This document shows, piece after piece, positions 26,885-40,411 of a stretch of DNA of 64,000 bases; the stretch's first letter is position 1; every line of letters starts with the position of its first letter. The DNA is from Taxillus chinensis. Its lineage: Eukaryota; Streptophyta; Magnoliopsida; Santalales; Loranthaceae. The notes beneath the pieces were generated by a model. That model saw only the letters and a program-made list of their open reading frames with translations, ran no database searches and was not told the DNA's origin. The position numbers were made by a program, and so were the translations under genes. The DNA lies in assembly GCA_023512835.1 (NCBI GenBank), contig CM042088.1:44222771-44286770 (forward strand), in the 5' to 3' direction.

Positions 26885-28432
26885 AGTTGCGAATCAATAA
26901 AACCTTTTGCAGTCACGTTTTATAGCATATGTACCTACCGTGCTCCCAATATCAGTTTCTTGTTTCCACCAAAGACTTAGTCCACTCTGCAAATATCAGT
27001 CATCGCAGTAACATTATCCTCTGATTCAATCCAAGTTACAATTTTTCACACCAAGAATTCTCTAATTCTAACAATATCTGATGTGGGTTTTGTCATGGAG
27101 GTAAATCAACATACTACTGAAGGGCGAAATCTTAACTTGTGCAATTTGAGATAAATTATAGAAGTACCCTCCATGGCTAGTTTCCCCCAAAACCTGTATC
27201 TTACATCAACCCAAATCCCCCAAATTCAGAACCATTATTGTTATGATACCCCGATTAAATTTGAATTTTAAAAAACCCAACAAAAAGAAAACACCCACCC
27301 TCACAAACACCGAAAGGAACAAAATTGAGTACTATAGTGATTCAAAACCCGGCAAATATTTACCGATTCGGATATCGCGTTCGATGATGTACAACTTCCT
27401 CTTCCAAATAGGCGATCGGTACAATCGAAAAGGCTATACAATTTCAACAACTGGGTAAATATTTAAAAAAAAAAAAAAAGGGAACAACACGCAGTACATA
27501 CAAAATCCTGGACCAACACAAAAAAGCGGACACAGTACGAAGATGAAAGAGAGAGAGCGAGAGACTTGGGGAAGAGGCATACACAGAATGAGATAAAGAG
27601 GAACAAGAAGGGAGCTTGAAACCCTAGAAATCTCTCCTATTGGCTTCGTGAGGACGAGACGATCTGAAAATTCGGATCGTCTCGTCAGCGGCGTGGGGAC
27701 TGGTGGGGTTGGCTTCGCCCACACCAGCGTTTACTTCGGAGCAGCAGCACCGCGTCTCCGAGTCGGCTCACCGAGTGGGGCTTCAGCTACTCCAGTGTTT
27801 AATCAGTCAAGGAGCGTGGGCCCGCCGCCGCTGATCCAGGAGCCTCAGCCGTCCGATATCCTCTTACTGAATCAATTACGGCCGCCTTTCGGCCGTTAGA
27901 TCTGCATCGACGGCTAGGAGTGGGTCGCTGGCGTCGGTAATAATTTATAGTCGATTAATATTACTGAGGACCGAGATATGAGTAAACGACGTCGCTCGAA
28001 CGACGCGGTTTTGGAGGCGGTAAACGGTGTAACTTCGTCTATAAGTTTTTCTGGGTAAGTTTTGCCACATGTTATCATATTAGTTTTCATCAAATTAAAA
28101 TGATTCTAATCAAATCATTAAGTCAGTAGAATATTAACACATCACGAGTATTTAGACTTTCCCAATAATAAGACATTGAGCACTCATGATGGTTTTTGGT
28201 TTTAAGTTAGTGTTTAATGTAATTTAACTTTGTTCAAAAAAAAAACAAAAAAAAACAGAATTTTCTTTTATGTTTTACATTCAATTTTTATTTCTGTTCG
28301 TGAATGAAAATGATTACTTTATTGATATAATATTTTAAATATCAAATAGTTAATTATATGATGAAATATCATGACATTTAATTTATTTCTAAATTTATAA
28401 TTTATAAGAAACAAAAAATTAATGGAAATAAT
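26885..28432. other. GTE 5' region and spacer
   Basis: On the minus strand 26885-27640 is the probable GTE leader and promoter; AGGGTTTC (a telo-box-like reverse of GAAACCCT) lies near 27620. A GC-rich island spans about 27640-28050. A 26-codon plus-strand frame from ATG 27979 (MSKRRRSNDAV...) meets a good donor (GG/GTAAGT near 28054), but I see no partner exon. Confidence 0.45.
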
Positions 28433-28640
28433 AAGAGTATCTCTAATAAATATTTTTTTATCGTTTTATTAAAATAATATTTATTTTATTTTATTTTAAT
28501 TCTTATATTTCATTTATTAATCAGTATGATAAGAGAATAAATGTAAAGATGATAAAAAATAATATTAATAATACAATGATTGAATAATCATTTTCCACGA
28601 GTAAAATTTTACTATATCATTTTTTGAATGTGGAGATGTG
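28433..28640. repeat. MITE-like AT-rich element related to the one in the CSN3 intron
   Basis: It begins AAGAGTATCTCTAATAA. It shares two separated blocks in the same order with the element at 48683-49043: a TTTATTAAAATAATATT / TTTTATTTTATTTTAA block (28464-28501) and an ATAATCATTTTCCACGAGTA-like block (28592-28614). The right end is not clearly defined. Confidence 0.5.
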
Positions 28641-29847
28641 CACTCTACAAATGTGATAAAATGCATCATCATCAACATTGCTCTTCCCCTTGTTCTACTT
28701 CTATCATTATTGAATTCAAGATTCAATATTAGTTTGCATTATTATTGCGGCCATTGCGTCAACCAGGCACACCATGGTGCTGAAGATGTGCACTTTAAGA
28801 TGTGAGTTGAGGTTTTAAAATAATATTGAGATAAAGGCCGATGCAATATCTTAACTAGAAGCTAAAATTTTATGTAAATTTAATGAATTTATTGTTATCA
28901 CTAATCTATTGGAGATATAATTATAGCATCTCTAACTCATCAACTATAACAAAATATGACTAAAATTATTCTATAATAGTTTAGGTAAACCTTTAACAAC
29001 AGTAAAAATAAAAGCTAAATATGACTTTTGATTTGGTTTTAACCGATTCTACCATGTTACCTCGCCAACATTGCTTCTCCCTCTCTCTCCAACCCAACGT
29101 CGCCCAAATTATACAATTAGGGATTGTGGGATGATAAGGTTAATTGAAAAAAATAAAAATTAAGTAAAAATATAATTAATATATCATTGGAGTACTATTA
29201 GCTATAATGATACTATAACAAGCTAAAATTAGGTGTAGCTATCCATTATAGTTTGGTAAGGTTAAATATGTTCTTATAACTTTTGTTACAGATAATATAT
29301 TGAAGATTTTCTTAGAACATCCAAAGAAATCAAATCATTGTTTTTTAAGAAAAAAAATATTTGAAATGCAGCCAAATATCTAAATCAATCCAAATTATTT
29401 TTAAACTTAATTAAATTTAGAATTCAGTTTGATGTTGGGAGCTAATTTTTTAATATTTTTAATTATTTTGAATAATTTATATGAAACTACAATAAATACA
29501 TTTTTTATTCCATTTAATTAATTTATTAATAAAATTTTAAAATTTGTATACATATAATTTTATATAATAATATTAGATTTATTTGATCAAAGACACATTC
29601 GAGGGGTCATACACTTGTCAAAACTATATATATTTGGCCAGCCGCCGATTAGCCTTCGTTGACTCGACATTCGATCAAACCCGACACCGACACAGCTGAT
29701 GTACAGACAGGAGGCACATAGGCTTGGAGCAAAAAACGCAACCTGCGAAGCACAACGAAAACCATTGGCGCCGCACCCACAACTTTCTCTTCTCACTCTC
29801 TATAAACATGAATTGGGTTGGCTCTGAACCTCCTGGATCGATTGAAA
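28641..29847. other. Spacer and kelch gene upstream region
   Basis: AT-rich, with an AGCATCTCTAAC-type motif near 28925 that resembles the ends of small plant transposons. The last 200 bases before 29848 are mixed-composition promoter and leader. No gene is supported. Confidence 0.45.
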
Positions 29848-32770
29848 ATGGCGAAAACCGCCGGAAAACATCACGGCCCTGCAAAATTCGCTGTCCTGTT
29901 GTCGTGTGCTGGGCTAATGGGAGCAGCTTTCGTTCTCAATTTCACGTGGGCTTCGCATTGGTCCAATTGGACTCCGTCCCCCAAGAAGTCATCTACTGTC
30001 AATGTCATAGTCTCCCCAAAAGAAATCACCAATATCCAAAAGGTTCTTCGCCTTAAACTCTCAATTCTGATACTGAGTTGAGTTTTCACTCTCGTTGTTA
30101 TTTATTGTTATTGCTGTTTGCATTAGGACCTTAGGCCACGTTGTTTCTCTATTGATCTTTCATTTGATGGTTGTGAAGCTCAGGGAAGAAGAATATGCGC
30201 TAGAATAGTGGAGTCTGTAATTTATCTGCCATTTTGGTTCTATGCTAAATGTATGGTATGGATGTTTTCTGTCATTCGCCTGGGTAATGGATTGGGGGTG
30301 TGCACAAAGAATTTTAGGTCACTTTGATTCTCTCTTGATCTTTCATCGGTGGATGTGGAACCCGGGCAAGAAAAATATGCACTAGAATAGTCGAATCCGT
30401 GGTCTATTTGTTATTTTGGCTCGATATTAAATGAAAATGTTTCCTTGGTATCAGGGTGTCGATGTACTTTACCATTCGCTGTGTAATGGTTTTGGGAATA
30501 ACTGTATTTTAGTATGTTATGGTCTCTTTGTTCATTTACACAGTAACCACTGGAGTAATTTTGTTCTCTTGGTGATGTAGTGAATTTAGCATTACTAAAT
30601 GGGTTTTTTTTCATTTGTGAACTTCTGTAATTTATCCACATGCAATTGATAATTTAACTTGATATTCTGATTGGAGTTCAGAAGTATGAAACTTATGAAT
30701 TGTTTTGTCCATATCTAGACCTTAGCCCTCGAAGACAAGGGCAATGCCTCAGAGAGATTCTTGCCCATGACTTATGCTGATATACCTGCACCGGATTTAC
30801 AATGGGAGCAGATGGCATCTTGCCCTGTACCACGCTTGGACGGTTCAGCTGTCCAGATAAAGAATCTGTTTTATGTTTTTGCAGGATATCAAGATCTTGA
30901 CCATGTAAGTTTCCTTGATCAACTTCTAAATCATGTTTTTCAAATTTTGGCCTTACTATGAATTAGGAGAAGCAAAATGGGAATAATGCCATAGGAAAAT
31001 AATGAATTTGGCACTATTGGGGAATGGGGATAGACCTCGTCTATTTTGCAGGTTAACATACCTATTCTAATTTCTGTTATTCTCGTCATAATTTGTGTAG
31101 GTACACTCTCATGTTGACATTTACAATTTCACTGATAATACATGGGTGGGAAAGTTCGATATGCCCAAGGACATGGCCAATTCACATTTAGGAATGGCAA
31201 CAGACGGAAGATACATATATGTGATTAGTGGACAATATGGTCCCCAGTGCAGAGCCCCAGTAGCTCATTCATTTGTGTTGGATACTGAGACAAAACAATG
31301 GCATCCATTACCCCCATTACCTGCCCCTAGGTTTGTATCCTAAGTCCAATTTTATATATTTATGTTTTATATATAGAGTAATGTATATGTACGTCCAAAA
31401 GAAGGTGTTAGCAAAGTCTATATAAGTTAATTCAATCTGAGAGCTTAAAATATACCCAGGTATGCTCCAGCAACTCAACTTTGGAAAGGGAGACTTCATG
31501 TGATAGGTGGTAGCAAAGAGAATCGTCATACTCCTGGTCAAGAGCACTGGAGCCTTGCTGTAAATAATGGCAAAGCAATGGAGAAATTTTGGAAAACTGA
31601 AACACCGATTCCTCGTGGGGGGCCGCATAGGTGTGTGAGCTCTATTTTCATGTGCATATAAAAAGCGCAATCATGTTACAATAAGCCTAAAGTCATTCTT
31701 TCAGCTTGCACGAAAGGTTTTTGCTATAAACCTAGATTTCAAATACAACATTCTTACAATTAATCTTAATTTTTCTTGACAGGGCTTGTGTTGCAGTTGA
31801 TGACCGATTGTTTGTGATTGGAGGTCAAGAGGGTGATTTTATGCCTAAGCCTGGGTCGCCCATCTTCAAATGTTCACGAAGGCATGAGGTACATCAACTT
31901 CTAATTGTGCTTTAGTTATACGGCAGATCATGTAATCCTTGTTTTTGCATGCATAGGTTGTAGACTCGTTTCCAAAAAATAAACTCAAGTTCTATTGCAA
32001 TAGGTTGTTTATGGTGATGTTTACATGCTTGATGGTGAAATGAAGTGGAAAGTCTTACCTCCTATGCCGAAACCCAACTCCCATATAGAGTCTTCATGGT
32101 TTTTTGTAAATAATTCCATTATCATCATGGGCGGTACCACAGAGAAGCATCCAGTGACCAAAAGAATGATTCTGGTTGGTGAGGTGTTCCAATTTCACCT
32201 GGACACACTGGTATGGACTTTCTTCTTCCCATCTATCACTTAATCCCTGTTTTTATTTCTTACTGCATGCCTTCCCGATAGAGGATCAATTTGGATGACA
32301 CCAACTAGAAATTTACCTGCCTGGTACCTACCAGCAGCAGTTCAATATAATTCATCTCCATCAAATGCTTGTAGAATATACTCCACATCTATGAAACCGT
32401 ATGAAGTAAGAAATCAGTGTTACGGCACTGATGCCATCATACTCCATTTGTTTCTTTCCTAGGGAGCCATAGAGGTTCTGCGGTGCACAAGTCTCTAATT
32501 TTGACCCTCTCAGTGAAAATTTACCTTTTCGGTACTGTTTTTCTCCAGATCTTTGTACTCAATGCTGACTGATTACATTGTTTTGGTTTTGGGCGCAAAT
32601 TACAGAAGTGGTCGGTGATTGGAAGGCTTCCCTATAGAGTGAAAACTACATTAGCTGCTTTCTGGGATGGATGGATGTACTTCACCTCTGGGCAAAGAGA
32701 CAGGGGGCCGGATAATCCAATGCCCAAGAAGGTCGTTGGAGAGATGTGGAGAGCCAAATTGAGCTTGTGA
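29848..32770 (+). CDS. Membrane-anchored kelch-repeat protein (At3g27220-like), 7 exons
   Basis: Exons: 29848-30042, 30719-30904, 31101-31330, 31460-31630, 31783-31888, 32004-32210, 32606-32770; 1260 nt and 419 aa. The N-terminus has a basic start (MAKTAGKHHGPAKF) and a hydrophobic segment at about residues 14-35 (AVLLSCAGLMGAAFVLNFTW), a signal anchor. Kelch blades follow: GSAVQIKNLFYVFAGY, SHLGMATDGRYIYVISGQYG, PATQLWKGRLHVIGGSKENR, ACVAVDDRLFVIGGQEGD, SSWFFVNNSIIIMGGTT and TTLAAFWDGWMYFTSGQR, with Trp residues (WHPLPPLPAPR, WKVLPPMP, WSVIGRLP) closing each. It lacks an F-box. Secretory or Golgi location is inferred from the anchor; the substrate is unknown. The in-frame ATG at 29848 was chosen; no other in-frame ATG lies just upstream. 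Confidence 0.93.
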
Positions 32771-34440
32771 TTCAATTATCTTCTCACTACTACATGTTTT
32801 TTTCGGTGCTTACTGTAATTAAAATGTTCAATTAGATAACCGGCTGTATGTTTCAATGTTATTTATTTATATATTGATCAAAAATGTAATTTTAATACGG
32901 TGGAATCGGTTTAATTGCATAGGTTTTTACCTGTGTGCGGTAAAAACTAGGTAATGTAGGTGCCAAAATGACACGCTGGTACATATTACTGAATTAATCT
33001 TTTGATGGGATAGTCGTTACATTTTTCATATTAGCTAATGAATATGTAATAATGTACGGGTTTTTTTTTAAATCTCACATATCCTAAAACTTTTCTAGCA
33101 ATAAGTTTTATAGTTATACCCATTTTTTCATCGGACACGAGTATGTCCTCTCTATCAACGGATACTGCCATCCACGAGGACATCACCAAATTACCAATCA
33201 TGTTGAGAGAGTTTAATTTTTCTAGCTTAAAGCATATAATTAGGTAGGTAAGGGATAGACATCAATAATGTCAAGTATCATATTGAGAGTTCAGTTTCAT
33301 ATCATATCAGTTTTTTTATCCTAAAGCATAAGTAGTCAAGGAATAACTCAATAACGTTAAGTTTTCCTAGACCATTTACTTATGAAGGGTTTGTATGATA
33401 ACGCAGAGGAATATGACATTGAATAAGGTAACAAATAGTAATTTAAGTATCTCTTAGCCTTTCAATCACGTGTTATTGAAGAATATATGTGTCCCATTAA
33501 AGTTCACTAACCCTCATACTCAATAAATTCTCTAAACAACTATTTTAGAATTCACAAAAGAAACATGATATCCATCAATGCTATCATTACTTTATAAGCA
33601 TGTCCTTATGATGTCTTACCCGTATAGGCTTTGACTTCAAATCCATCATTCATAACCAAACCTTTACTATCTCTACTCACAACTAACCTTCCACACTCAC
33701 TTTCACCATTCACAAGCCCCAATTGCACTTGACCCCAATTAACCACCACTATTTGTCCCCACCACTTTAATGTAGGTAACATATCTAAAAATGTTAACAA
33801 CCTGATTATTCGTGTATTTGAACTTTATTATAAGTAGCTAAAATATAATGTTTTGAACTAATGTAAGAAAGATGTTAAACCAAATAGGAATTTTAGACAA
33901 CATGTATATATTGTTTTAAAAGCTTTTCTAAAACTATGGTGAAACAATACAATTGAAAAAATCAAATAGCTAGTTCTGTCCATAGAAAAAGAGGCACTTA
34001 TTTATTATATAAGTTGTTCTAGGAAAGTCTAATGCAAATGATAACCTTTTACAAAATTTGTGTGTTTACAAATTTTAGTTAGAAGTTGAAAGAGCCTCAT
34101 CTGTTAAAATGATTTTTTCTTGTATGACAACTAAATATGATTATTTTTGTCATTGGATTTCATATATTATACTCACATAACAATTTTTGCTTAATGACAA
34201 ATATTAAGCCTTATTTGCTTGGTGTTTACAATGGGAAAAATAGAATTTATGATGAAATGTTCAAAATAGAATTTACAATGGGAAAAAGAGAATTTATTGA
34301 CGGGTGGAAACAAAATGATCAAAATCATAGTTATTTACTTGACATTATATTAATATTATTTGAGTAATTTACAAGAGAATAATTGTTTTGTATATTCATG
34401 ACTACCTGCATGATGTAAGCAACTAAAAATTAAAATTTTA
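32771..34440. other. Kelch gene 3' UTR and AT-rich spacer
   Basis: The first 150 bases are probable 3' UTR. The rest has no recognisable gene on either strand; short frames (33606-33800 minus, 34137-34367 plus) lack motifs. Confidence 0.45.
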
Positions 34441-34788
34441 GGCTATGTTGGTACAATGAACCAGATGAATTTAAATTTAATTTTATAATTCAATTTTCAA
34501 AATAGGTAGATCCCATAACTGTTTTTAAGAATTATTTATAATTATTTTTTGTTTTTTGTTTTCAAATCTAAACTCAAATATTTTTATTTTTATTTTTTTT
34601 ACTTTCCATCTATTTTATTATCTCGGCTCATCATATTCCAATTTTAAAAAAAATTATGAGATTCAATTTAAAAAAACATTCTTTTTAAAATAAAATCTTT
34701 CATATTAAACAAAAGTTATTTTAAAATTAGAATTTAACATGAACTCTAATAGAATATAGAATTCAAAACTCATACCAAATAAGTCCTT
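34441..34788. repeat. Tourist-like MITE candidate with TTA target duplication
   Basis: The left end GGCTATGTTGGTAC is an imperfect inverted match to the right end, whose reverse complement reads GGACTTATTTGGTAT. Flanking bases are TTA on both sides (34438-34440 and about 34789-34791). The interior is AT-rich without coding. Size, ends and 3-bp TTA duplication fit PIF/Harbinger-derived Tourist elements. Confidence 0.55.
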
Positions 34789-34791
34789 ATA

Positions 34792-36539
34792 GTATAAAAT
34801 AAGCACATTCTAAAGTTATTAACTTTAATATGATATTCTTTTTAAATTGTTGGTCTTCGATCCCCCTTCATTCTATCTTTATTCTTATGAATATTTTCAA
34901 ATTGAATCCACATCTCCACTCATTTGGGACCAATAATAACACATTATTGTTAATGATAGAGTAAGAGAGACACAAGCAATTTTAATTCATAAACTTGCTT
35001 ACTTTGGTGCATACCACCTGAAATTCACCATGGTTATTTTTGCCTGATTATTTAACTTTAAAACCATTTTGTTTTTGATAGGATCAACAAGAGAAATGCA
35101 TTGATGTTTTATCTCCTTATTATCCAAACTTGTTTTGTTAATGATAATAAAAAATATTTATAAACTATTTTATATCGCTGAACACTAACTAAGGATTTAA
35201 TAGCCAATGATACAACATTCTCAAACATACTTGAGTATTATTGAAAATAAGCCATTACAAGATATGAATTTGAAAATGTTGATACATTGATAAAAACTCT
35301 CTTTAGAATTTTGTGGAAGCATTTACAAATTGTAATTATAAACAATATAAGACTTTCAGCTTGCATTAAATGTAGTGAAGTTACTACATAAAGAGGGGCA
35401 AACTATGTATGATTATATAGTAGTTGAATGTTGCTGTATTAATATATCACACACTATTAGAAGAATAAATGTCTAATTTAGATTTAAATTATAAGTATTA
35501 AACTTTGAAATGCTCAATGTACACAAATATTTATTTAACAATTTTAAATGATCACTTTAGGAGTGAAGGTTAATGATTGTTTCACACCAGCACACGATTA
35601 AAGTTTTCTTTTCTTTAATCACAGACTGACGTATCAGTGTTGGAATTTACTCAAATAGTATAGTTGATTGTTGGAGTAATGTGTGTTTTTCAAACTCATA
35701 AGAGGATACCAGATGTATTCGTGCATTCTTAAAGTAAACTAGATTACTCGAATTGGTGGTCTAATGATCAGATAAGTGGTTCGTTCATTAGATAGAGTGT
35801 CATATAGGTACGCTCTTTGATATATATATATATATGGCGTGATGAAATTATGTCTAAAACTTTTCTCTAAGATTAATTATTGCAGTTTAAAAGAAAAAAT
35901 AAATAAATCAAATCAAATCAAACCAAATCAATTTTGTCCATCATAATCTTACCCTACATACATCTTAACACTTATATTTCAACAATACTAAACTTCTATG
36001 TATGTTGTTTTTGTGAACGTACTTTGTTCTATTTAACAAAAAGAAAATCTAACAATTGTCATATACATATATATATTTGTTAGCATAATACCAAAATATG
36101 TTTGATATGTGAAATTTCAAAATCTAGCAAATTTTGATCACATAAAATTTTTATCGTCACCCCATTTTAATCTTATGATCGACTTCACCATTAATATGGA
36201 ATCAGATGCTTTATTTATTAAAATCGGAAGTTTTTGGCTCTTTTTTTTTTTGGCTGAAATTGAAAATATAAGGTTACGTTTGATAATGCAGTTGTAAGTC
36301 TTGTTGCCGGGTAAAACTATTCGGTTATTACGCCACATGGCAGGTGTTGATTAGCCCTCCGAGCGTCTGCTCCACACCAGAACTGTTCACTTCAACGACC
36401 TCCTCCTCCTCCTCCTCCCTCGCAAAAGCGTACGGACCGGTTAACCGCCAAACAACCTCCGCCGGCGACCACAATAAGTAGCAGAAAGCATTCCCTCGTA
36501 CACATGTAAGTTCCTTAAAAACCTCGACCTCGACGAAAA
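34792..36539. other. Spacer and TPLATE promoter
   Basis: AT-rich with no supported gene. A GC-rich leader begins near 36330 and includes (CCT)n at about 36400-36420, just upstream of the TPLATE ATG. Confidence 0.5.
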
Positions 36540-39500
36540 ATGGACATTCTGTTCGCCCAGATTCATGCCGACCTCCGCTCCAACGACGCCCTCCGACAGA
36601 CCAGCGCCCTCCTCCAGGCCCTCCAGCAGTCCGCCGCCGGACGCGACATCTCCGCAGTGGCAAAGGCCGCTTGCGAGGAGATCATCGCCTCCCCCGCCTC
36701 CGCCGTTTGCAAGAAGCTCGCCTTCGACCTCATCCGCTCCACCCGCCTCACCTCCGACCTCTGGGACACCGTCTGCCACGGCATCCGCGCCGACCTCGAA
36801 TTCCCAGACCCCGTCGTCGCCGCCGCTGCCGTCTCCATCCTCTCCGCCGTTCCGCCCCACCGCCTCGCCGACCTCATGGCAGACTCCCACGCCGAGATCT
36901 CCGCCTGCTTCGACTCCCGGAGCGACAGCCTCCGCTTCTCTATCACCGAAACCCTAGGGTGCATCCTCGCGCGCGACGACCTGGTGACCCTTTGCGAGAA
37001 CGACGTGAAGCTGCTGGACAGGGTTTCCAACTGGTGGGTTCGGATTGGCGACAACATGCTCGACAAATCGGATTTGGTCTCCAAAGTCGCGTTTGAGTCT
37101 GTGGGGAGGTTGTTTCAGGAGCTGGATTTGAAGCGTATGAGTCGATTGGCGGGTGATATGGTCGTCAACAGCGAGAATTCACTGGCAATTAGGTCGAGCT
37201 GGGTGTCCTCAATGGTGGAGTTTGTTTGGAAGAAGAGAAACGCGTTGATGGCGAGGTCTCTGGTTCTGCCCATTGAGAATTTTCCATCTACGGTGTTTCC
37301 CATTGTCTATGCCGTAAAGGCCATGGCGTCTGGTACACTTCAGGGTCTCCGGTCACTTTCGAGGTCTTCTGGCAGTGGCAATGGTGGCGATGATCATATG
37401 GCGGATTCCGGGAATGCTGAGAAGCTCGTGGGTGTGTCCGATGTGGTTACGCATTTGGCACCATTCCTGGCGTCCTCTTTGGATCCAGCACTTATATTTG
37501 AGGTTGCAATTAACATGTTGTATTTGGCTGATGTTCCCGGAGGGAAACCTGAGTGGGCTTCTCTATCAATTATCGCCATTCTCACGCTTTGGGATAGGCA
37601 AGAATTTGCTTCTGCAAGAGAGAGCATTGTAAGGGCCGTGGTAACAAATTTACACCTCCTCAATCTTTATATGCAGGTTTGTATTTTCCTTAATTTGCTG
37701 TCTCCAGTTGAAGTTGAACCTCCACACTCGGAACTACCGTACTACATTACACATTATATGCCAGTGTAATTTTTCAATTTGAGGTTGAAATAATAATAGT
37801 AGGTATCCTAGGTGGTGTGTTTCTTCTATAATGTTAACATTGTTTGTTAAACATTTTGCCTCTATCAATGACTTCTATGGCTCAATGGCTTGCAGGTTTC
37901 ATTGTTTAAGAGGTTGCTCTTAATGGTTAAAAATCTGCGAGCAGAATCAGATCGCATGTATGCTCTAGCATGTATTTGTCGCACTGCCCTTTGTGTTTAT
38001 CTTTTTGCAAAGGAGAGTGTCCGACGAGGCCAGAAGCCTCTCCCAGGAACTGATATTGCTTCACTATTTGAGGATGTAAGAATAAAAGCTGATCTTAATA
38101 GTGTAACCAGCAGAAGTTTATTTAGAGAAGAGTTGGTTGCATCCCTGGTAGAAAGTTCCTTTCAGTTATCTCTACCTTTGCCTGAACAAAAAAATTCAGG
38201 AACAGAGAGTAGAGTCATTGGCGCTTTAGCATATGGAACCGGTTATGGTGCCTTAAACTGGACAGAGCCAGCTTTGGAAGTGGTTGAAGTCTGTAAACCT
38301 TGTGTGAAATGGGATTGTGACGGCCGAACTTATGCCATTGACTGCTATCTGAAGTTACTGGTTAGACTGTGTCAAATCTATGATACTAGGGGAGGTGTAA
38401 AGAGTATTAAAGATGGAGCTTCTCAAGATCAAATTCTTAACGAGACTAGATTGCAAAATATTCAACGTGAGCTTGTGAAAGATTTGTGCGAGGTAGTGGG
38501 CTCTTCTTGGAAAAGTAGATATTACAATAATTTTGGCAGTGATGGTGTGACCGAATACATTTTCACATTGATAGCATTCGTATTCGCTGCTTTCATAAAT
38601 ATATTGATTTCTAATAAGTTCAGATATGTCACATTATAGTAGTATCTTATTCTTGTTTTCTGTTCACAAAGCCAAAATTTGTTCTGTTTCACTCAAACTT
38701 GATGCATCTATAGGGTACTATGACAGTACTGTTTTATGCTCATAATTTCCAGTCATAGTAAGTTGGATTGGAGTCTAATGGCAAGATGTAATTACAGTTT
38801 CTACTTGTCATATTGGTTAATTAGCTGATTGTTATCTACCAACCCATTGTTGGTGACAGGTTGATAATTGAATTTCATTTTTTTCTATATCATTATTACA
38901 CATTTCGCTTTTGATATTTCCTTGGAAATTTTCTTTTACACTTTTGCTCCGTTGGCAGGTGAATACCCCAAGAATCTGTGCTCGCTTTGTTTGGGCTATT
39001 GCAGAACATATTAACCTGGAAGGTTTGGATCCTCTGTTAGCAGACGACCCAGACGATCCATTGAACATAATTATAGCAAATATTCACAAGGTGTTGTTTG
39101 ACATAGAGTCATTTGCAACTACAACAAACAGGCCTCTAGACATTCAGGCAGTTCTTCTGTGTGCCTTGCGGTTAGGGTCACGCCATCCTAGGGCTGGGCA
39201 GTTGCTGACCAGAGAACTTGAAGATTTCAAAGACAATGGCCCAGCTGATTCTGTTAATAAGCATCAGTGCCGCTTCATATTGCAGAGATCAAAATATGCC
39301 TTGAGCCATCCGGAAAGCAGGTGAGTATCCTACATATAGCTTAACCCAGTGGTAGTAGGACTCTGCTATAGATATAAATGCAAATTGCACTAACAGTTCT
39401 AGTCGTCCCATGATGACTTGTGGAATTTATAGTTGCCTGATTATCTACAAAAAAGTACTTCGAACTTTTTAATGCAGCACGCCAGGTGCCATGCAGTAAT

Positions 39501-40358
39501 GGTAGTCTTTAAGCCTTTCCAACAATGAAATTAAATACCTTCTATAATTCTGCTTGGCCTTGCTAGAGATGCAATATGTTTCAGTATTTGCCTGCAAATG
39601 TGGACTTCTGTGTTCATCTCACTTGAGCATCCCAAGGTCAAATTATTTAAACATGGCCCCTCTTTGAGAAAGGAAAGGGAGTCTGGATGTCATGATTACA
39701 GTTAAAAGGACGTATAGTTGAAGGCATTATTTTCGCTGAACAGGTTGTGTTGATTTTTTTTCCCATTGGACTAGGAATATTTTAGATGCGGCTGTTTGCC
39801 GCTGTTGAATATGTACATTGGATAGAAATATATAAACAAAGTAGTCACCAACACTTATTTTAGATATGGTATAGTAAAAGTTGTGTAGTTACCAACACTT
39901 GGTTAAACAAAGTAGATATGGTATAGTAAAAGTTGGGTTTTTATTTAAACAATTATTATACTATTGAGCATAGAGTATGCCATCTCTAATAAAAATATAA
40001 GCGTCACTTCAAGAAACTTACGTCAACATGGGGTCCCTAAGAACGTTTGCTAACCTGCAAAAACTGGCTGATTTGGAGTGTATGCATCTAGTCATTTTTT
40101 ATTTTATATACCTGTGATGTTGAAATTGAAAACAGTTTGACTTTTTAGTTCAAAGACCCAGACAAGGAAAAAGTTTCTCTATTTCCAAAGTGGCAGTGCA
40201 GTTAACTGTTTGCATCAGTGGCTGCTTGCTGGAGATTTGTATACAAGCTTCCTAACTCGCCATTTCACTTTCTGGAAGTGAATGGTCGTGATTCATAACT
40301 TTATTATGATTAACTATCTCTAGCTGTATTATGAGGAGCGTTATGCTCAAATAGCTAT

Positions 40359-40411
<53 letters not shown>

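Noticed and set aside
33606..34367. Short frames on both strands in the kelch-TPLATE spacer
   Set aside because: No conserved motifs or transposase signatures could be read.
36441..37084. Minus-strand frames of 149 and 173 codons opposite TPLATE exon 1
   Set aside because: Shadows of GC-rich TPLATE sequence; the TPLATE match on the plus strand is unambiguous.
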